From NCBI GenBank assembly GCA_034660675.1, contig JAYEJT010000138.1, positions 1-38,114 on the forward strand: 38,114 nt of DNA, in the 5' to 3' direction. Under the pieces are notes generated by a model, which made no database searches, had not been told where the DNA came from, and saw nothing but the letters and a program-made list of their open reading frames with translations. The translations under genes were made by a program, and so were the position numbers. Within the stretch, counting starts at the first letter, position 1; each line of letters starts with the position of its first letter. The stretch is from CG03 sp034660675 (GTDB lineage: Bacteria > CG03). Of this stretch, positions 30,503 through 38,114 are shown one piece after another.

Positions 30503-33500
30503 ATGGTTCCAGAAAACGATAATTTTAAAGACTTCAAAATAGCGCTCGGAAAGCAGGTTACAAACCTGCATAAAAGACACGAAAACGAAATGCTGCGCCT
30601 GAGGTCGAAAATCAAATCTCTCGAAAAAAGCAGGGCTTATCTTCAGGCCAGATCCTCCATAGAGACGGCTAAAATAAACAGGGAGTACCGCGCCCGGCTC
30701 TCCGAACTGGATTCCCGCGAAAAAAATCTCACGCAGCGGAAATACGGCCTCACCGAACGCGAAAAGAAAATTGACAGAGATCTGGCTGAAAAAGACAGAA
30801 TTATACAGAAACTGAACTTGAAAACGGTTGAGATAGAATCCAGTCTTGTGTCGGAATTCAATCAGAAACTGCGATCTGAAAAAAGCGAATTGCAGAGAAA
30901 GGAAGACGAAATAGAAATCCTGAAAAAAAATTTTTCGGCTGCCGAAAATGATTTTGAAAAGAGGGAGGAAACCCTGAAATTTGAAATCAGAGAACTTAAC
31001 GATAAAAGAAAAGAGAACAATTTATCGTTGACCGCGCAGTTCGCCGTTGAAAAGGGCGAATTTGAGCGCGATAAGTTTACTATGCAGCAAAACATAAAGG
31101 CTTTAAAGAATACAGTGGCCGCGCTGAAGGATGAGCACAGGAGAATCGTTTCAGAGTATGAAGACAGGCTTAAATCCGCGGTTTTGAGTGCCGCCGAGGG
31201 CAAATCATCTTTGAGCAACGATCTGGAAGAAATGAAAATTGAAAATGATTCTTTCCGGAAGAAATTTGATGAACTTCGTTTGTCTTCAATGCGCAGGGAA
31301 GAAGAGCTGGCGAAAAAAAATGAAAACATTCAGCGTGAGTTGAAATCAGATATACAGTCAAAGACTTCCGAGGTGGGAATGCTGCGCAAGAGTGTTTCTG
31401 AGATTAAGAAAATAAACGTTTCTCTCAAGGACAGCTACAATAATAAAATTGCGGAGATAGAGTCTGTTTCCCGTTCTGTGGAAATAGAATTGAGGAACTC
31501 CCTCTCTAATGCGGTTTCCCAAAAAAACCGTCTTGAAAAAGCTCTTCTGAAATCGGCCGAAAGTTTTGCCTCAAAGGAAGATGAGCTAAAGAAGCAAAAC
31601 TTAGAACTGGAAAAAGGCCTGATGCGTGAGCGTGACAAGATAAAAGAGTTGGAAAACAAATATTCCTCGGAATATCTAACCCTTGCTGATGAAAAAAGGC
31701 ATGCGCAGGAGCTCTTTGAAAAAGAAATCAGCTCGCTGAAAGAAAAACTTATTCAAAGACAACAGGCAATGGCTTCCATTGAAACGGCGGCTTCCCGTCA
31801 GCAGACCGGTCTTCAGATTAAAATATCTTCTCTTGAGGAGGCCAACAAAAATCTTAGCTCAGAAATTTCGCTTCTTAATGCCGGCATGAGGAAACTGGAA
31901 GACACGAAGAACGCGAAAATTTCGGAGCTCAATCTGCTTGTCAGAGAGCGGGAAAAGGAGGCGGCCGCGAGGTTCGCTGAACTTTCCGAAAAGAAAGAGC
32001 TTCTGGAACTTAATCTCCGAAATGAAAAGCTCAGGCGTACGGAAGACATTGAGGAGAGCGGTAAAACCGTTTCTGTATTGAATAAAGAACTGGAATCTTT
32101 GCGCCTATCCGGCGAAATCCGGAGCCAAGCCGCGGAAGAAGAAAAGGCCGGGCTTAAAAGGGATTTTGATATCCTGCGGGAAAAACTCAGTATCAAACTT
32201 GAGGAATCTGAAAACAACAGGCGCATCCAGAACGAATCCTTTTCTGAAAAGATCAGAGAGAAAGACGCTTATTTCCGCGCGGAAGCGGACGATATGAAAA
32301 AAATTATTTCGTCCAAAGAAACAGCATTGTTTCAGATGCGCGACGAGACACTGAGAAAGCTTGCCGAAAAGGATGACTCTCATGTCCGGGAGACCGACGG
32401 CCTCCGTAAAACCATAATGCAGAATGTCCGGAAATTCCAGAACGAAAAAGATCTTTTATCAGAGAAAATAAAGGAGGGGGAATCAAAGCTTGCTATGGCA
32501 TTGACTTCCCACAGAAAGGAAATAGAGGCTCTGGGGGCTTTGCGCGCTTCGGAGCGGGAATCTCTTAATAACAGTATCGCGTCTCTGAATGAGAAATTGT
32601 CATCGGTCACGGAAGATCTGAAAAAGAGCAGGGGGGCGGTGTCGGAGCTTTCTTCCGAAAATGCCCGGCAGAGAGCCCGGCTTGAGTCGGCTGCCGAAGA
32701 CAAGAGAAATATCATTCAGTCATTTAACGAAAGAATCGCTGAAAAAGAGGCGGAGATTTCAGAACGCGGCAAAGAGGCGGAACGGTTCAAAACAGATTTG
32801 ACCGGTATGATAAAAGAAAAGGATTCAGAAATCAGACGGCTTGCCCAGGAGATCAATAAATTGAGCGCTCAGAAAAGCGAGAGCGAAGAAAAATCGCTTC
32901 ACATGCGTGAATCAATCGAATCGGAGAACCGGGCGCTGAAAGAGGAAACGAGCCTTGCGCGGTCCGGTTTCAAAGATGAGATTGCTGAAGTGAAGAAAAA
33001 GACAGATATTCTGATAATAGAGAAGGCCGCCGAGATAGATAAACTCAAGCACCATGCCGCCTCACTCAGAGAGGAGATTGCCAGACAAAGATCCGAATCG
33101 CTTGCCGCGAAAGATAACCTTAAAAAACATTATATTGATCTTTTGTCCGAAAAAGATAAATCTTTTGCGATGACGTCGGAAACTTACGAGAACAAACTTG
33201 AAGAATTGAACATGTCTCTGAGAAAAATGAGTTCGGAGATCAAGAAGAGAGATAATTCCCTCCTTGAGCGTGATGAGGAATTTAAAAAAGAAAGGGTGTC
33301 TTTGTATGATTCGGCCCGTCAGGAAAAAGCTGAGATGAGAGCTCAGCTGGAAAACAGGATTAAAGAATTTGAGAGCGACAGCGCTGTTTTTCGCGAGGAA
33401 ATGAAGAGCAGGGAGCAGGAATTTGCCTCGCAGAAAAATGCCCTTGAAAACAGAATAGAAACGCTTGTATCAAAAATTGCGGAATTGCGTCTGATGAGGG

Positions 33501-33967
33501 AGAATGAATCCGGTAAAGCGAAAGAGCAGATGACGGAGCTGACCGGTCAGCTTAAGATACGCGATATGAAAATGAAGGATGAGATCAAGAAAAGGCAGAA
33601 TGCCCTTGCCGCCGCTAATGATGAAATAGCGGTTCTCAGGAAAGCCGCCCGGCGCGCGGAAAGAGATCATGAGGGCCGTTTCTCAAAGAGGGAAGAAGAA
33701 CTTGGAAAAGAAATATCGGGTCTCCGCTCCGGGATTGCCGCAGTGAGGGAGGAAATGAAGGAAACTCAAAAAAAGGTTTCCGCGGAAAAACAGATTGCGG
33801 AAGAACGTTTTTCCGAGCGGTTACGTTTCACTGAGAATAATTTTAACGGCGAGAAGATAAAATTGAATAACGAGATCAGGGAGTTGACGGATATAAACAG
33901 GGCGCTTGAGGAGGAACTTTCGTCCATACGGGTGCGCCTTGAATCTTTTAAATCGGGAATGCAGTAG
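30503..33967 (+). CDS. Giant coiled-coil protein 1, function unknown
   Basis: 1154 residues, not recognised beyond coiled coil. Apart from the first 10 or so residues it is one charged, heptad-like helix with no globular domain, signal peptide or membrane segment. Its only proline is Pro3; it has no cysteine or tryptophan. A continuous coiled coil of about 1150 residues would be about 170 nm long (0.15 nm per residue). Low-specificity matches to myosin tails, Smc arms or intermediate-filament-like proteins are expected and uninformative, since no head or hinge domain is present. Own promoter (30427-30455), and 12 bases separate it from a second protein of the same kind, so they are probably co-expressed partners in a cytoplasmic filament or scaffold. 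Confidence 0.85.
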   Translation: MVPENDNFKDFKIALGKQVTNLHKRHENEMLRLRSKIKSLEKSRAYLQARSSIETAKINREYRARLSELDSREKNLTQRKYGLTEREKKIDRDLAEKDRIIQKLNLKTVEIESSLVSEFNQKLRSEKSELQRKEDEIEILKKNFSAAENDFEKREETLKFEIRELNDKRKENNLSLTAQFAVEKGEFERDKFTMQQNIKALKNTVAALKDEHRRIVSEYEDRLKSAVLSAAEGKSSLSNDLEEMKIENDSFRKKFDELRLSSMRREEELAKKNENIQRELKSDIQSKTSEVGMLRKSVSEIKKINVSLKDSYNNKIAEIESVSRSVEIELRNSLSNAVSQKNRLEKALLKSAESFASKEDELKKQNLELEKGLMRERDKIKELENKYSSEYLTLADEKRHAQELFEKEISSLKEKLIQRQQAMASIETAASRQQTGLQIKISSLEEANKNLSSEISLLNAGMRKLEDTKNAKISELNLLVREREKEAAARFAELSEKKELLELNLRNEKLRRTEDIEESGKTVSVLNKELESLRLSGEIRSQAAEEEKAGLKRDFDILREKLSIKLEESENNRRIQNESFSEKIREKDAYFRAEADDMKKIISSKETALFQMRDETLRKLAEKDDSHVRETDGLRKTIMQNVRKFQNEKDLLSEKIKEGESKLAMALTSHRKEIEALGALRASERESLNNSIASLNEKLSSVTEDLKKSRGAVSELSSENARQRARLESAAEDKRNIIQSFNERIAEKEAEISERGKEAERFKTDLTGMIKEKDSEIRRLAQEINKLSAQKSESEEKSLHMRESIESENRALKEETSLARSGFKDEIAEVKKKTDILIIEKAAEIDKLKHHAASLREEIARQRSESLAAKDNLKKHYIDLLSEKDKSFAMTSETYENKLEELNMSLRKMSSEIKKRDNSLLERDEEFKKERVSLYDSARQEKAEMRAQLENRIKEFESDSAVFREEMKSREQEFASQKNALENRIETLVSKIAELRLMRENESGKAKEQMTELTGQLKIRDMKMKDEIKKRQNALAAANDEIAVLRKAARRAERDHEGRFSKREEELGKEISGLRSGIAAVREEMKETQKKVSAEKQIAEERFSERLRFTENNFNGEKIKLNNEIRELTDINRALEEELSSIRVRLESFKSGMQ

Positions 33968-33979
33968 AAACGGGGGATT

Positions 33980-36900
33980 ATGACGGACAAAAACAAACAT
34001 GAACCGGCTTTGCTAAGCAAACTGAAAGAGGATATGCTGACCGAGATAGAGTTCTTAAAGAATTCTTTGGAAAAAGCAAGAAGCCTTCATCAGGAAAAGC
34101 TGTTGGAGGCTACAACAGCCAATATTGCTTTGCGTACGGAATTCAAGGAAAGAGAGGGCGGCCTGCTTTCCCGCATCCGCGATTTGCAGACGCAGCTTGA
34201 AAAAGCCAGAGAGGAGTACGGTTCCGATAAAAAAACATGGGAGGAACTCCTTAAAAACCGGGATGTTGAAAAAAATTCTCTTTACGCCGAACTTGCCGTA
34301 AAAGAGTCCGAAGCTGTTACGGGTCAGGAACACGACCGTCGTAAATTTTTAGAGAGGGAAGAAAACCTGCTTCGGCAGATAGAGGCACTGGAGAAAAACG
34401 TCTCTTTTGTTCAGAGGAAAAAGGATGATGAAGTTTCCCGTTTGCGAAAAGAAAAAGAGGACTTGATAAAAGAGCACGAAACAAAAATATCGGTTTATCA
34501 GAAAAACATATCCCGCTTGGAAGAAAAGATAGGCTCTTTGGGCGATGAATTAAACGGCGCCGAAGAAGAAACAAGCCTCGTTAGGGGGGAGAATGTTCTC
34601 CGGGAAAATGAGCTCAATAATAAAATCCTGGATCTGAAGGATGAAATAGTCAGGCTCAAAACCGCGCTCGAATCGGAGAGGGCTAATTTTGCCGCACAGG
34701 TACAGCTTAAAGACAGGGACGTGACCGATGTGTCTAAAAAGTACACGGAAGCCGAAAAAGATTTTAATGAGAGGCTCGCTCTGTCCCGCCGCCGCGCGGA
34801 AGATATACGGAAACAATACGAAAAAGATGTGGAGGAAAGAGCAAGGCGTATCCAGGAGCTTGAAGAATCCGAAAATGTTATAAGAGCGGAGTCGGTTTTA
34901 AGGGAGAATTCTCTGAAAGATGAATGGTCCGTCCGCCTTGCGAAAAAAGAACATGATTTAAAAGAAATAGAGAGGAAATCCGAAACGCTTGAGGCGCAGC
35001 TCGATGCCGCGAGAAAGGCAGCGTCCGAAAATATAAGACTGAAGGAAGATGAGATATTTTCACTCAGCAAGCAGATAGAGAAAGATAAGGCGGATTTTCG
35101 CATAGCCCTTGAGGCCAAAACCCGGGAGCTTGAGGCTGTTTCGGCGCAGGATGCCGAACAGATAAGATTTTTAAAAGGCCGGCTGGAAGAAGAGAAGAAA
35201 ACTTTTGAAAAGCGTATGTCTGAGGAAGAGGAACGCTTTATCCGTATAGCCGACGAAAAAGAGCGTGTGGCGCAGACGCTGCTTTTAAAAGAAAGGGAGC
35301 TTGAAGAACTTACGAGAGAGCTCAATTCACAGAGAGGCGGTTTTGTATCCAAGATAGAGGACCTGAAAGTGTCCGCCGAACGGGCGAGAGTTTTGCTCGC
35401 CGGCCGTGAGGAGGAATACAAAAAAGAAATTGCTGTCCGCGAAGAGGGGATCAGGGGCCTTTCTGAAAAAATAAACGAGGTTAACTCCGACTGGTCCAGG
35501 CGTTTAAAATTTGCGGAAGAGGAAATATTCGCCAAGCAGAAGGAAAAATTCAATGAGATTGAAGACCTGAAAACAGCCAATCGCCGTGAAGAGAACGAAT
35601 TATCGGAAAAATTTAACGCGAGAATAAACGAACTCACGGAATTCAAGGCGGTTTTTGAGAGTCAATCCAGAGAACTGGCCAAAGCGCTGGAAGAAAAAGA
35701 AAACGACATAGAAGGATTCAGAAAAGTCCTTGCCGAAAAAGAAGCTGTGATACAGGCGGCCGCAAAAATAAAAGAGACGGAAATAGCGTCGGTGCGTCAC
35801 AAGTTTGAAGATGAGATTTTTTCCGCACGCCGGCAATTTGAATCTGAAAGGGAAAGATTCCTCCAGGAGTTGGGCAAAAAAGAAGATGAAAAAAATAAAG
35901 TGAGCGCCCGCTCCGAAAGACAGGTAGCCGTTATTGACGCGGCTTTGAAAGCGAAAGAAGCAGAGCTGGGTTTTGCTGACACGAGGATGAAGGAGAGAGA
36001 GGCCTCCCTCTCGTCGGAAATAAAATCCAGGGAGATTGAGATTTCGGGTCTAAAACTTGAGATATCCAAATTACAGGAGAAACTCCGTTTACAGCTTGAA
36101 AGTTTTTCCAGAGAAGCTGAACGTTCCGGACAGACGTATCTCCAGCAGTTAAAACTTAAGGATTCCGCTGTTTCGGAGGAAAGATTGAAACTGCTTGCTG
36201 AAATTGAAAACAAGGAAAAACAGCTTCAGGAAATCAGGATACAAACAGAAACGTCGGTAAAGGAGCTTAACGGGATTATCGCCGTCAAGGACAGAAAGAT
36301 ATCCCAGATCATATCTTCTTATGAAAATGATAAAGCGGTCTTTGCAAAAAAAAGAGAAGAAGAAATTCTGGAGTTCAAATCCAGCCTGTCGGCCGCTGTC
36401 AGCGAGAAAAATTCTCTGGAAATAAAAATAAACAACCGGGAAGACGTTTTGCGCGGTTTTAAGGATGTGAGCGCTGAAAAAGAGAAGCAGCTGAAAGAAT
36501 TTTTTGAAACGGAGAAGCAGGAACTTCTGAATAAAATCGGCGGAAAAGAAGAAGATATTGCTGCTTTACGGATAAGGATTTCCGAAATAGAGCGCCGGCG
36601 GAAAAATGAGATTGAATCAAAAACTCTGGAATTCCTAAGGGAGAGAGACAGGCTTAGAGAAGAAATAAACAAGTATTACAATAAATTCACAGAAGCCGGC
36701 GAGCAGCTGCGGAAAATAGAGTCGGTTGTGAAAAAGGCAAATAATGAGAAAGAAGTCATAGCCATCGAATGGAGAAAACGTTTGTCGGAGAGGGAAAGCG
36801 AATTGGCTAAAGCTTCTGAAAAAATCAATTCTCTGGAAAAGCAGCTTGTAGAGGAAAGTGTGCGTATGGAAAAACTGCAGGTGAAGGAAAACGCGCTGAA

Positions 36901-37591
36901 TGAAAGAGAGAACAGAATCGCCGCGTCCGAGCACTTTGCCAAAGACGAACTTTTGCGGACAAAAGAAGCTTTTGCCGCGGAGAAAGAAAATCTGAAAAAT
37001 AATCTGGATAATTTAAGAACCGCATCCGCCGAAAAAGAGGAACATATCAGAAAACTCAAAAGCGAAGAAAAGCTTATGAATAACCGGTTTGCGGATATGA
37101 AAGCGTCGTATGATGTGTTCAGTGAGAAAATTACGCAGGCGCGGTTTGACGCGGAGAAACGCGCGCTTGAAATAGAAAATCTTAAAAAGACAATTCAAAA
37201 TCGTGATGAGCTTCATGAAAAACAGCAACGGGCTGCGGATGCGGAGCTCGCCGCGCGGGAAAGCGCGCTGAGGGATGATTTCAAGTTTCGTATATCGCAA
37301 ATCAGCCTGGCGAAGGATTCTCTTGACAGCGAACTGGCAAATGCACGCACGCTTCTGGAAAGAGAAAAAAACAGCAGAGAAGACGAGCGGATAAGGCACG
37401 AATCAATGTTTGACAGGAAGTTGGCGGAATTTGACAGAAAACAGGATGGGTGGAACAGCGAAAGAAAAGAATTGCTGGATAAATTTTATCTGACTGATGC
37501 CACGCGCAAAGAATTGATAATGGAAATAGAAAGCCTGGAAAAAGAGCTTAAAGAATCAAAGAAAGGAATATTAAAGAAAATTTTCAGCTAA
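33980..37591 (+). CDS. Giant coiled-coil protein 2, function unknown
   Basis: 1203 residues, again almost wholly coiled coil. Its only proline is Pro9; no cysteine, a few tryptophans. No signal peptide, membrane segment or enzymatic domain. Predicted rod length is about 178 nm, close to protein 1. An internal repeat is visible: the 15 residues around VLREN at 206-210 recur around VLREN at 306-310, exactly 100 residues apart, with a shared R-(G/A)-E before and Leu after. The basic C-terminus (KKGILKKIFS) could bind membrane or a partner. A GGGGG ribosome-binding site precedes ATG 33980. The name of any cytoskeletal family would be a guess; structural role inferred. Confidence 0.85.
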   Translation: MTDKNKHEPALLSKLKEDMLTEIEFLKNSLEKARSLHQEKLLEATTANIALRTEFKEREGGLLSRIRDLQTQLEKAREEYGSDKKTWEELLKNRDVEKNSLYAELAVKESEAVTGQEHDRRKFLEREENLLRQIEALEKNVSFVQRKKDDEVSRLRKEKEDLIKEHETKISVYQKNISRLEEKIGSLGDELNGAEEETSLVRGENVLRENELNNKILDLKDEIVRLKTALESERANFAAQVQLKDRDVTDVSKKYTEAEKDFNERLALSRRRAEDIRKQYEKDVEERARRIQELEESENVIRAESVLRENSLKDEWSVRLAKKEHDLKEIERKSETLEAQLDAARKAASENIRLKEDEIFSLSKQIEKDKADFRIALEAKTRELEAVSAQDAEQIRFLKGRLEEEKKTFEKRMSEEEERFIRIADEKERVAQTLLLKERELEELTRELNSQRGGFVSKIEDLKVSAERARVLLAGREEEYKKEIAVREEGIRGLSEKINEVNSDWSRRLKFAEEEIFAKQKEKFNEIEDLKTANRREENELSEKFNARINELTEFKAVFESQSRELAKALEEKENDIEGFRKVLAEKEAVIQAAAKIKETEIASVRHKFEDEIFSARRQFESERERFLQELGKKEDEKNKVSARSERQVAVIDAALKAKEAELGFADTRMKEREASLSSEIKSREIEISGLKLEISKLQEKLRLQLESFSREAERSGQTYLQQLKLKDSAVSEERLKLLAEIENKEKQLQEIRIQTETSVKELNGIIAVKDRKISQIISSYENDKAVFAKKREEEILEFKSSLSAAVSEKNSLEIKINNREDVLRGFKDVSAEKEKQLKEFFETEKQELLNKIGGKEEDIAALRIRISEIERRRKNEIESKTLEFLRERDRLREEINKYYNKFTEAGEQLRKIESVVKKANNEKEVIAIEWRKRLSERESELAKASEKINSLEKQLVEESVRMEKLQVKENALNERENRIAASEHFAKDELLRTKEAFAAEKENLKNNLDNLRTASAEKEEHIRKLKSEEKLMNNRFADMKASYDVFSEKITQARFDAEKRALEIENLKKTIQNRDELHEKQQRAADAELAARESALRDDFKFRISQISLAKDSLDSELANARTLLEREKNSREDERIRHESMFDRKLAEFDRKQDGWNSERKELLDKFYLTDATRKELIMEIESLEKELKESKKGILKKIFS

Positions 37592-37617
37592 AAAAAGGGA
37601 CGCCTTCTTTCTTTTTA
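37590..37617. terminator. Possible bidirectional terminator
   Basis: An A-rich arm ending GG and a CC-led T-rich arm flank a 4-base GACG loop (about 37593-37613). On the minus strand AAAGAAGG pairs with CCTTTTTT over 8 positions, one of them G-T. It separates the convergent coiled-coil operon and the pilin-like gene. Confidence 0.45.
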
Positions 37618-38114
37618 TTCCATCCAGAGAACCGTGATAAAATCGGTTTTCTCATTGGCCGGATCCCCGTCTCTATAAAAAACAGAAAAACCCTCCTCGT
37701 CCGGCGGATCGGTTATGTCCTTTGTTCCCGACGCCCATGAAAACGCCGTTCCGTTGCTTCTAAGGTAGTTTGCCCAGTCCGTGGAGGCACCGGTGCCTGT
37801 TTTCGCAAGCGGTCCCCAGCACAGGATGCCTGATTTTTTTCCGCCGTCCGACCATGTGTTATTGATATACAGAAAACTGTTTCCCCACGGGTCGGTAAGC
37901 GTGGAAGGTTCGTCAATATATTTTCCGTGCCAGTTGTCAATTTTTTGATCATTATCTGTATCTTCGTCATTTGCTGATGCACCGATACGATCACCGCTTA
38001 TAAGATAATCCTGCCAGTCTGATAAACCGTCATAACCTATCCCGTCACCGTCTTTTGCCTTGATCGGGAAAAGGCCGACATCGGCGTAATACATCCTGAG
38101 GCCGATTTGTATAA
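37615..38114 (-). CDS. Type II secretion/type IV pilin-like protein, C-terminal part
   Basis: 3' part of a gene that runs off the right edge; the frame is open to base 38114 and the true start and prepilin signal lie outside. The visible 166 residues begin IQIGLRMYYADVGLFP, the end of the long pilin helix (usual 'AL..YYADNG.YP'), followed by a globular domain with WHGKYIDEPSTLTDPWGNSF, equivalent to the conserved PWG.PY segment of major pseudopilins (GspG). Asp-rich loops (AKDGDGIGYDG and NDEDTDNDQKID) resemble calcium-binding DxDxD loops. It could be GspG, a minor pseudopilin or a type IV pilin. Confidence 0.75.
   Translation of the reverse strand, partial: IQIGLRMYYADVGLFPIKAKDGDGIGYDGLSDWQDYLISGDRIGASANDEDTDNDQKIDNWHGKYIDEPSTLTDPWGNSFLYINNTWSDGGKKSGILCWGPLAKTGTGASTDWANYLRSNGTAFSWASGTKDITDPPDEEGFSVFYRDGDPANEKTDFITVLWME

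Noticed and set aside
34000..37500. Smc/Rad50-type chromosome protein for the coiled-coil genes
   Set aside because: No Walker A/B head domains, ABC signature or hinge are present in either protein; similarity would be due to coiled-coil composition only.

Overview
The window is a bacterial chromosomal segment from an organism I cannot name. It has bacterial-type IleS, GltX, LspA, ProC, TsaB/E/D and FtsEX. The genes are tightly packed, with many ATGA start/stop overlaps. An EnvC-like activator, YibQ-like deacetylase and LspA next to a CsaB/DUF5693 pair point to a diderm lineage outside the best-known phyla. An Elusimicrobiota/Omnitrophota-like candidate lineage is possible, but that is a guess from gene content. 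No rRNA, tRNA or CRISPR was seen.

Region 1 (1-2464) is an accessory gene-cassette array of the integron type. Four attC-like sites (791-856, 1404-1471, 2043-2121, 2401-2464) each lie just after a short plus-strand gene. Their sequences are unrelated over most of their length but share one architecture: a ..AAC box, an imperfect inverted repeat with unpaired bases, and a GTT.. box. The cargo is a small membrane protein, a BrnT/BrnA toxin-antitoxin pair with its own promoter and operator, a SAM methyltransferase and a two-helix membrane protein of DUF6868 type. A truncated gene and a hairpin-rich stretch lie at the left edge. No integrase is in the window; cassette orientation predicts it to the left, or the array may be a CALIN (attC cluster lacking an integrase).

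Region 2 (2640-16321) is core metabolism and translation. A DEAD-box helicase converges on a minus-strand operon proC - yggT-like - mtnA - ileS - lspA. From a divergent promoter pair with overlapping -35 boxes, a small membrane protein gene is followed by the plus-strand run thiL - tsaE - tsaB/rimI fusion - hisG - gltX - DUF1844. The TsaB-RimI fusion is remarkable: about 300 residues of coiled coil and acidic linker separate its two enzyme domains.

Region 3 (16318-30176) is a 14-kb minus-strand operon. In transcription order it holds uridine phosphorylase, DUF5693 membrane protein, CsaB pyruvyltransferase, FtsE-like ATPase (with most ATPase motifs altered), FtsX, EnvC-like activator, CtpA protease, YibQ-like deacetylase, TsaD, a GlmU-like uridylyltransferase lacking its acetyltransferase half, Prs, a multi-span glycosyltransferase and a methyltransferase. 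It links wall remodelling at division, envelope polymer synthesis and nucleotide-sugar supply.

Region 4 (30427-37591) has a strong promoter driving two giant, almost wholly coiled-coil proteins of 1154 and 1203 residues. Each has one proline, near the N-terminus, and no cysteine. They look like filament or scaffold rods of nearly equal length and are the best candidate here for an undescribed system. The right edge holds the 3' part of a pilin/GspG-like gene whose globular domain has Asp-rich loops.
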